Source: Ganoderma boninense (lineage: Eukaryota > Basidiomycota > Agaricomycetes > Polyporales > Polyporaceae). From it: a stretch of DNA of 64,000 bases. Within the stretch, counting starts at the first letter, position 1; every line of letters starts with the position of its first letter. The notes under the pieces are model-generated. The model did no database searches. It was not told the origin of the DNA and saw only the letters and a list, made by a program, of their open reading frames with translations. Shown here piece by piece: positions 56,478 through 64,000 of this stretch. Location: assembly GCA_002900995.3 (NCBI GenBank), contig CM035305.1:1968467-2032466 (forward strand), in the 5' to 3' direction. Both the position numbers and the translations under genes were made by a program.

Positions 56478-56960
56478 GCACGGAGCTTCTCGCGCGCGTC
56501 CGTGGACAGCGCACATGTATTAATGTGTTGACTCGTAGAGGCCTGTCATTGGACGGCCATGCGTCGAGCCTTCCCACGCCGCAAGTGGACGATGTGTACG
56601 ACCGCGTAACCCCTGACAGTTTACTCTACGGTTGTGTAATTGGCTCCTGTGTGTTACACGCATACACGGAGTGCCCGCCCCTAGGCCGTTTCTGTGTACA
56701 TACCCCGTATAATCGACGCGCGATATTCTTCTGATGCTGGACTACTGTGGAGGCATGTGACCGCGTGGCGTTTGGGCTCAGTGCAAGTCGTTGATGTCCG
56801 TGGTGGACTGCAAAGGCGAGGGAAGGGGGCCAGATGGCGCTGGGAGTGGTCGTTCGCCGGTTGAACGGGGTCAAGGCCATGTTTTGTGGCCGAAACAAGT
56901 TAGGGCCCACCGCCACCGAGCATTGCATCCGTGCGGCGTCAAGCCTTGGTCAAGCCGTGT
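56478..56960. other. Intergenic stretch, no gene
   Basis: 483 bases between two plus-strand genes. A frame running through 56834-56965 could be an alternative 5' exon of the next gene but would not keep its reading frame across the GTAAGT at 56964. Confidence 0.4.
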
Positions 56961-58126
56961 ATGGTAAGTGCATCCAGCCATATGGCTCTTGCTCCCTCCC
57001 TCCATCTCCTCAGCCCTCCGTCCCGCAGCTCTCCCCTCCGTGCCCCGTCAGACCCATCCCCAGACCACCCTTCCGACCCTGCACGCGAACACACACATGG
57101 GAATCTCGACGCACATCCACTCCCTCCGTCTCACCGCCCTCTCATTGCTCCGCTCCCGACCCCGCACGATGCCGTGCTCGCGGAACTCCAGGGCACGCGG
57201 CCTGACGGAAGCTCGCACTCGCGACACAAAGCAGACACCTCGCGCCGCGCGCCGCGCCTAAGCGTCATCCCAAGCGTCGGCTCCCTCGAGAGGACACCAA
57301 CGCCGTCGGCTGGCCTGTCACGCTCTGCCACCTCTACGCCAGGGGCCGCCCACGACCACCTCTTCGACCCTTTCTCCGGGAACATGGCCGGCATCGTAGT
57401 CCCGAAGAAGGACACAGCGGAGCGAGACGCCGTCGCGTCGCAGTTTGACCAGCGGCGAGACGAGCTCTGGGCACGCCTCTCGACCATTCGCGAGCTCCAA
57501 AGTGAAGTCGCAGGCCTCCATGTCCAGATGGAGGGCATAGGGCTCAACGATATGCGCGGTGGGAAGCGTGCAGCTGGGGTCGGATCTCGGATGCACACCG
57601 ACGCCATACCCATTACGGAGGAGTGGGATGAGCCCGACGGGGCCGCTGATGCCGTGGAGGAGCAGCGGAAGCGGGCGCGCGATGCTGAGTTCACCAACCT
57701 TGCTGAAACATTCAAGGGTCGGCGGGAAGCCATCGACGCTATCATGAACAAGGTATGTGTCGTCTAGACTTCCATGGAAGACAGACATGTGCTCAAGGCC
57801 TGATGGTTGGGCCCCCCCTTCAGCTCGGGGACCTCTCAGAGGCTCTGACGACATTCCATGACCTTCCGACACCGGTGATGGGCTTCGCTTCCAGTCGAGC
57901 GAACACCAAGGACTCGATGCCAACGTCGACATCCCCTGACGGCGAGCCTAGGTCCCCCAGCACTGCAGCGTCTCCGTCGCCTGAGCCGCCGGCCACGCTT
58001 CCCAGATTCGTACTCAGCGAAGCCGACAAGGGCGTCTCACAGTTACACGATAGCCCAATAGCTGCTCCTGGCGAGCTCCCCTCCAGCTCCACGCTCCTCC
58101 CGCGCGGCTCGACTCTCTCTGGCTAG
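56961..58126 (+). CDS. Unrecognised protein with central coiled coil
   Basis: Exons 56961-57752 and 57824-58126 give 365 codons. I do not recognise a named family. The first ~130 residues are Pro/Ser/His-rich and disordered. Residues ~135-265 are charged and likely helical, beginning AGIVVPKKDTAERDAVASQF, then RRDELWARLSTIRELQSEVA (a good coiled-coil heptad stretch) and EEQRKRARDAEFTNLAETFK through RREAIDAIMNK. After the intron comes LGDLSEALTTFHDLPTP, then a Ser/Pro-rich acidic tail to LSG. The intron falls inside the helical region at phase 0, which supports a real gene. The start is uncertain because the open frame extends upstream without a Met. Confidence 0.6.
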
Positions 58127-58696
58127 ATGGACTGCACCGTGACTCCCTCTGTACCTGCTTGTCCCTTGCTCTTGCTCTCGAGACGCCTACATATGTATTA
58201 TGATGCTCTGCACATCGATAACCGTGAGCATCTTTCCGCACATCTCCAAACCCGTTGTCCTGACCATGGTTCCGTGTGTCGTGTCCGTTTCAATGCCTTC
58301 TTGAATGTATCATTTTTGCTGTCAACACTCGCGTCGTAGGGACTACGCCGAACAACGTCCGAACTTACGTTACATGGTCTCGTGGACTGCTTGCCAGTGG
58401 CTCGCAAGGTGCGCTCTTCTCGAGGATGCCAGCCATTCATAATAACGGGTGCGCAAAAACTCCGAGCGGGCCGCCGTCCGCAGTCACGCCCCCCGGAAAA
58501 CTGTACTTCCTCAGGCTTCCTCTGCCGGTTATGATACATATTTCGGGGAAAATGTCGCAAAGCAACAACATGAATGCAACCTTGTCGAACGTCGCGCATG
58601 ACTTTTGCGGGCCGTGGTGTGTGGTATGTCAGTTCCGAACTACGTTATAAACGCTGGATGGAGTAGGCTGTTGGTTGGTGCTCCACGTCTCCGGCG
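58127..58696. other. Intergenic stretch, no gene
   Basis: 570 bases upstream of the pectin methylesterase. It should contain the promoter of the latter. No specific element is claimed. Confidence 0.45.
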
Positions 58697-60494
58697 ATGC
58701 GTTCCGTCTTCACGTTGTTCGTTACATATCTCGTCGCTAGCGCGTCCGCGCTTAGCTCGCCGCCAGCGGGCGCAATCACCGTTGGCAACGGCGGCAAATA
58801 TGCCACTTTGTCTGCTGCTTTGCAGGACACTTCGAGTCTGGTATGCCATTACTATGCTTTTGTGCGGACACCGCTGACTGTTGGCCGCCACCTCACGCTA
58901 AAGATCTACTTCATTTACTCCTGGAACGTACACCGACACTGCCATCATAACTCGGGCGCACGTGCGGGTGTACGGGCAGACCAACACCCCCAACTCCTAC
59001 ACCGGAAACAGTACGTGCTTATCATGTGTTCGCCGACGAGCCCGTTGGCTAACGTTTGATCGTCGGGAGCTGTCACTATCACCAACAACATACCAGCATC
59101 CACGGCAGGCTCCAACGATGCAAGCGGAACGGTGCAAGTGCATGCCGGCAACGTGTCGCTCTATAACCTCAACGTTGCGAACACGTATGGAAAGGTACGC
59201 GGGTCCGGGGCGGGATCGCGCCCATTCCGCCCAGTACTAAATTTTCCCCGTCCGCGTGGATTTACGTTTATTGGAACTGGGCCGCATGCGTTCTTTGCGC
59301 GGCTTCTGCCGGGGTTCATGTATAGGATGTCGACCAGGTACGTCGGCGTCACAACATAGACGTCCATTCGGCGATTACGTATTGAATCGAGATGCAGGCG
59401 CAGGCGATTGCGTTGAGTGTTCAAAGTGGCCAATTTGGCGCCTACGGGCTCAAGATCACGGGCGACCAGTAAGCGGCTTCTTGCACACTCGATTTCAATC
59501 AGAGATGGAATATTCATTGCAACACGTTCAGGGACACTTTATTGGCGAATGTCGGCACGTATGTCGCTGCTCTGTCTCCGACGGAATCGCACAGTGTCCA
59601 GTGACCGACGAACAATTTTTCTTTCGTTTCTAAGACAATACTACGCGAACAGCTGGATTGAGGGCGCGGTAGACTTCGTACGAATTTCTTTTCACGGACC
59701 CTGTTTCTGCACCTGCTTACATCCTGCATGCTTAGATCTTTGGCATGCGAGCCTCGTTCGTGCTCTGGACCCCATAGAGTTGATATTCTTCACTCAATTT
59801 GCTATTTTCAGCATCTGGATCACTCGCTCTGTGATCAATGTAAGTGAGCTTTGTTACAACCCTAGCCCATTACACCATTTTGGTCTTCCGTCTGTCGCCG
59901 GATCGTTCTGACATGTCAGTAAACAGACCATTGGAAACGGGTACATCACCGCCTCTGGTCGCTCCAGTGACGACGCCAACTGGTACGTTATCAACAATTC
60001 GACTATCCAGGGAACGGGCAAAACGTACCTGGGTCGTCCATGGCGCGACTACGCGCGTGTCGTGTTTCAGAATTCCATCTTGGGAAGCAATGTGTGAGTT
60101 CCCCGTCTTCTGAGCCTTCTACGACTGATGACTGATCCGAATGCGTGCAGTCCTGCTGCAGGGTGGTCTGTTTGGGGTTCGGAGTGCGTAACGCATGCAA
60201 TTCTCTCGCTTCTCTTCAGTGAACCCTAACCGCACGTCTCCCATCCGATCTCTTCACACATTTAATTACTCTAGTAATCCTCAGTAAGTGTTCCTATGGA
60301 ACGGTCTGGCCAGTTTGGGACCGCAGCGCTGACGTCGTATGCATAGAACGGACCATGTTACCTTCGCTGAGTATGGGAACACCGGCTCCGGAGCGTCTGG
60401 CACGCGCGCAAGTTTCAGCACACAGTTGTCGGCACCCGTCTCGATCACGACAGTGTTGAACTCGACGAGTTGGATTGACTCCGTTTTTCTGTGA
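58697..60494 (+). CDS. Pectin methylesterase (CE8), secreted, possible one-base frameshift
   Basis: A carbohydrate esterase family 8 enzyme that de-esterifies pectin in plant cell walls. It starts with a signal peptide (MRSVFTLFVTYLVASASAL) and then GAITVGNGGKYATLSAALQD. Later exons read GTYTDTAIITRAHVRVYGQT, AGSNDASGTVQVHAGNVSLY, AIALSVQSGQFGAYGLKITG, DQDTLLANVGTQYYANSWIE, GAVDFIFGMRASIWITRSVI, TIGNGYITASGRSSDDANWY, TYLGRPWRDYARVVFQNSIL and FAEYGNTGSGASGTRASFST to DSVFL. Family catalytic elements are present: Gln in the GTVQ and QDT regions, the Asp in DTLL, the Asp in VDFIFG and the Arg in LGRPWR. Near 58,920 the reading YFIYS-GTYTDT needs one base fewer than present, so the gene has an indel or a less usual splice there. 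Many small exons separated by ~50-60 base introns are typical of basidiomycete PMEs. Confidence 0.85.
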
Positions 60495-61099
60495 AGGATA
60501 TTCGGAATGCATATGGGAAATGGGAATTCCGGCGATGGGGGACCCTGTGTACGCATCATTCCGTTGACGCCACCACCGATTGCGGCCTATGTGGTGATCC
60601 GTCCTTCTCACCGCGACTTACGTTTTCAGGAGCGTAGTACATAGTATCCGCGGGTATCACCGTATCTCAACGCGTACGCCGTTTGTCTTAGCTCTTGCAC
60701 ACGGAGTTCGCCGAACATCATCCGAAACGATCGTGTGATCAGGTGCGTCGCATCTTCCGCGGTTCTCCACCGTGCGCCCGTGGACGCAGCAAGCAGCTTT
60801 CAGGAACGAGCCACACCAGCCACAGGGCGTTTTGCGCATAAACGCCGAGCGGTCCGTCTCTTGAGTCATGCTCAATTCAATGGAGCCGCTTCTACCATGG
60901 GTCAGTCTTCCGCATTGAGCAGACTTAGCATTGAGATTGCGTTTATGACTGCTCTCCCCAGGTCCATGAAGCGGGCTCGTGATCCTATCGCACCGTGTGC
61001 GATGCACAAAAACGTAGCCTGAAGACTGTACACGCTACCACCATATAAAGGTTATGGACGAGTTGGCATTTCTGCTCGTTGGCGTTAGTGGCACTCGAC
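60495..61099. other. Intergenic stretch between tandem pectin methylesterases
   Basis: 605 bases. A TATA-like ATATAAAGG at about 61,042-61,050 lies some 55 bases before the next Met, a plausible core promoter. No other feature. Confidence 0.45.
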
Positions 61100-61603
61100 A
61101 TGGCGCGCATCACGGTGGCGCTTCTCTTGTCTTTGGCGATTGCCGCTCTTGCTTTGCCCAAGCCTCGACCGGGTGCGATCACGGCTGGGAATGAGGGGCG
61201 ATACGCGAACCTGTCTGCCGCCCTTCAGAACGCTTCCAGATTTGGTGAGTGTTTGATCGCATCGCCGTGACTTATTGCGCCTGGATACGTGATATGTACC
61301 CTCGCCTCACCGCAGGAGTACTTCACCATCGCGGGCACCTACACGGACACCGCAGTTATCACGCGGGATAATAATGTCCGAGCTCAGTATATGGTCAAAC
61401 GAGGAGCCCAGGATCCTACCTCGGCAACGGAGGGCACTGTCCGTTCTGACCGGTCTCCGACCATGCCGAGGGACGTAACCATTATGCTAAGATGCCTCCA
61501 TTTCGGGGGAAGCGGTCACGATTACGCATCCCCGCATCGCAGGCAGGCTCGAATGACAGATCCGGCACGGTGCAATTGCACGTTGCGAATGAGTCGCTGT
61601 ATA

Positions 61604-62235
61604 CAGTCTTTAACCGGTCCTCGGGCCACCATGGGTCCTCGGGCCACTTCACCCTTTGCGAGCTCCCCCCTGTTTTTCTTGCCACAACATTATCTCTCAT
61701 GCATCAGAACCTGTTTCACCAAACCACTCAAAAAAACTGAGGGTGGGAGGGGCGAAACAGCACGTTCTAAGGCAATTGTTACAGTAAAACAGCGAGAAAA
61801 TGAATTTTGGAGGGCAGATCTAGCACTATGTTCTCGACCACGTAGTCCCAAATTTATGATGAAGCATGAACATGTTCATGCCAACCATTTTATGTCGTAC
61901 TGGGGAATTGCCATCGGGGACGACAAGCGTTGAATATGCCTCGGACGGTGTCCTTGGGCCACCAGACGGCGCTAATAAGCCCGAAATACACGAGTGCTCG
62001 GCTAGCGTCGGTTAGATCAATTTCGTACCAAATACGGGTGGCCCGAGGACTGAGGAAGTCGCGATAAGGGATTTTTGTCAAGATGGACCTCGATCTCTCC
62101 TAAGTGCCCTCGCGACAGGCATATACTCTGGTATGTATCCTAATGGACTGTAAACTTACGTTCGCGGAAAATGAGGATGGGGGAGCATAGTAAGGCGGCC
62201 AAAAATTCATAGGTCCGAGGACCGGTTGAAGACTG
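61604..62235. mobile_element. 632 bp TA-flanked inverted-repeat element (MITE-like, Tc1/mariner-type target)
   Basis: The ends form a 21-base terminal inverted repeat with one mismatch: CAGTCTTTAACCGGTCCTCG(G) at 61604-61624 against the reverse complement CAGTCTTCAACCGGTCCTCG(G) at 62215-62235. Both ends are flanked by TA (61602-61603 and 62236-62237). Removing the element plus one TA restores the codons SLY-NLDVANGK of the pectin methylesterase exactly. This shows both the insertion and the TA target-site duplication. No transposase is seen inside, so it is non-autonomous. TA duplication with CAGT ends is typical of Tc1/mariner/pogo (Fot1-like) elements. Confidence 0.92.
61616..62050. repeat. 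Internal GGTCCTCGGGCCAC repeats of the element
   Basis: GGTCCTCGGGCCAC occurs twice directly at 61616-61629 and 61634-61647. The inverse GTGGCCCGAGGAC lies at 62038-62050. The outer copy overlaps the terminal repeat. The arrangement suggests an internal hairpin or a nested structure within the MITE. Confidence 0.7.
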
Positions 62236-64000
62236 TAACCTGGACGTCGCGAACGGAAAGGTGCGTGACATCATACAGCGGAGAGGCGCGCCGTTAGAGC
62301 GCGCCGGCGTCGAAGGGTCTGGACCGCCGATGTCTTCTTCCCCACACTGCCAAACGTGCGAGCGGTGGTGGTCCGCGGGTATCATCGAATGCGGTTGATG
62401 TTCGGCTTTGTGCTACTCGGGTCCCTTCAAAGCCCGTCGAGCAGGTTACTTATGTTTCATTGATCACCCTCGAACTTAGATTGGTCGTGGGCGGTAGGGA
62501 ATTGAATTGCCCGTGATTCTGCAGGCGCAAGCCATCGCGCTCAGCGTCCAGGGTGGCCAGTTCGGTGGGCACGGCCTGAAGATTACGGAAGATGGGTGCG
62601 GACCGAGGGCATGTGTATGCGCCTTTGCATTTGTGCTTATGTGGTTAACACCGTCTTCCAGGGACACCCTCCTCGCCAACGTCGCCGGGACGTAAGTCGC
62701 CCATCTGCCGACAAGGCTATCTCGCCAACCTGCCGGATATGCTAGAAATGTTGACAAATGTGCCGCCCCCATGCTGCAGGCAACATTACGCGAACAGATG
62801 GGTCGAGGGTGCCGTTGACTTTGTGCGTGCTAATGAGTTAGTCTGGGGCGTACGTCTGGGACCACTGTGACTGGGACCGTTGACTAACTCCACTTTCAGA
62901 CTTAGATTTGGGGGCAACACGCGTCTAAGTCCAGCCGCTTCCATGCACATCCTCGCGTCCGCCGCTTACGATGCGGACCAATGATGCGATACCGCCGTGA
63001 CACAATGACATCCCCACACGTGTGCGTGCTGAACCGCGTTTGGATCACGCACTTTGTCATCCAAGTAAGTGCTCAGAGTCCAGACGGAAGCTCACTGTTT
63101 CTAAGCCCGCCGGCTCCGTAGCTAACCGGCACGGTTGTGCTCTTGCTCGGACAGGCCATTCGACACGGAAACACCTCACCGCGTCGGGCCGGGGCAGCGA
63201 GGGCGCGTTCTGGTACGTGATCGACCACACGACCACCACGGCGACCGCGACGTGTCCGTATCTGGGTCAACAACAGGAATATTGCGTACGCATGGTGTAC
63301 CGGCACGCGTGGCTGCCGGGCAGCGTGCCGCCTGAGAGCAAATGGACTGGCATCCCGGGTGTGAGTCGTTGCCACTGTCCCTTGGAGTTCTGACGCAACT
63401 CACCCCCGCCTCTGCCTGTGCCGAACACGTTGCTACCTTGCACAGATACGGTCCCCGGCCCTGGGGCATTGATCATGACAGCGATGAACGGTACGTCATG
63501 GTCCCGCAGTCCCAGTCCCGCAGTCCCAGGGACGCGGCGGCGGCGGCGGCGCCGCAGAGCTCGCCCTGGGACCTGGGCTCCACTTCTGAGTCGGCTTACG
63601 CTGACGGGGCTTCCCTACCCTACAGCATTGACCCATGCAATGTTCGCGGAGTGCGCAAGCATCGGCCCCGGTGCGGCAAGGGACGGCGGCGAGTATCGTG
63701 CCAATTTCAGCAGCGAGCTTACCGCACCGGTCACGGCTCTGTGTCAGTGGCGCTGAAGTCGACCTCGTGGATCAACCTGCATTGGGGGGGGGCTGAAAGA
63801 TGGGCCAAGATACCCGGGTACGTCATGGCGAACAGCTGAGACTGTTTCCCGCTGATCGACGGCGCACAGCTCGAGGAATTTGTAGAGCGGCTCGAGTGTG
63901 GATGTGCGGGCGGCTAATGGATGTGGATTGCGTCACTGTGTACGATACGCCTGTCAGCTGTCGCGGGGAAGTCGGAGATGCATCTCATATCTCACCAGCC

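Larger units (their letters stand above)
61100..63790 (+). pseudogene. Second pectin methylesterase (CE8), degenerate and interrupted by a transposon
   Basis: It begins well, with a signal peptide (MARITVALLLSLAIAALALP) and GAITAGNEGRYANLSAALQN, then EYFTIAGTYTDTAVITRDNN. After that the reading frame breaks several times: NVRAQ is in one frame while VYGQTRSPGSYLGN is in the next, and ITHP is out of frame with ASQAGSNDRSGTVQLHVANE. The codons for SLY and NLDVANGK are separated by a 632-base insertion. Downstream AQAIALSVQGGQFGGHGLKI, DTLLANVAGT and QHYANRWVEGAVDF are still readable. The later parts (IWGQHAS, TASGRGSEGAFWYVID, FAECASIGPGA, ANFSSELTAP, STSWIN) are strongly altered and scattered over frames. 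The LGRPWR motif with the catalytic Arg survives only as a degenerate GPRPWG-like reading. The end point is approximate. Confidence 0.8.

Noticed and set aside
63176..63469. Cysteine-containing minus-strand frame in the pectin methylesterase pseudogene
   Set aside because: It looks like a short cysteine-rich peptide, but it is antisense to recognisable CE8 remnants and has no signal peptide.

Overview
The window is nuclear DNA from a filamentous basidiomycete, most likely an Agaricomycete mushroom-type fungus. Genes carry many 45-80 base GT-AG introns, promoters are pyrimidine-rich and genes lie close together. The clearest evidence is the gene order at the left end: glycogenin, beta-flanking gene, HD1, HD2 and mitochondrial intermediate peptidase, the conserved neighbourhood of the A (HD) mating-type locus of mushrooms. 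The window also contains two 100-N scaffold gaps.

Region 1 (1-12,000) is the HD mating-type locus. It holds the 3' part of a glycogenin gene, the beta-flanking gene (beta-fg), a divergent HD1/HD2 pair sharing a 224-base promoter, and MIP. HD2 has a normal homeodomain. The HD1-position protein (514 codons, clean exon structure) has no homeodomain I can find.

Region 2 (12,000-19,100) is gene-poor. It holds one broken WHIM/DDT-like chromatin gene cut by a gap, then about 4.5 kb with no recognisable gene.

Region 3 (19,105-31,753) is a roughly 5.9 kb inverted repeat around a gap. Each arm carries the 3' end of a BCK1-type MAPKKK gene, an IQM-like IQ-motif protein, a CXXC zinc-binding protein (DUF866) and the start of mitochondrial ribosomal protein mS35. 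The right-hand BCK1 continues to a full gene at 34,345. The left copy is 5'-truncated and dense in one-base indels. The arms differ by scattered substitutions, so this looks like two haplotypes or a palindromic assembly product, although a true inverted duplication is not excluded.

Region 4 (34,300-58,700) is ordinary housekeeping sequence. It contains GID8 (ubiquitin ligase), RRP15 (60S biogenesis), an ankyrin plus dilute-domain protein, a dienelactone-hydrolase/SnoaL-like protein with a 6-base microexon, a rhomboid protease, a Cas1-type polysaccharide O-acetyltransferase, Cut8/STS1, a helical-repeat protein, a REX4/ISG20-like protein lacking its first catalytic acidic motif, and an unassigned coiled-coil protein.

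Region 5 (58,700-64,000) has two tandem pectin methylesterases (CE8). The second is a frameshifted pseudogene carrying a 632-base TA-flanked inverted-repeat transposon (MITE-like). Many apparent one-base frameshifts across the window could be draft-assembly errors and are marked as such.
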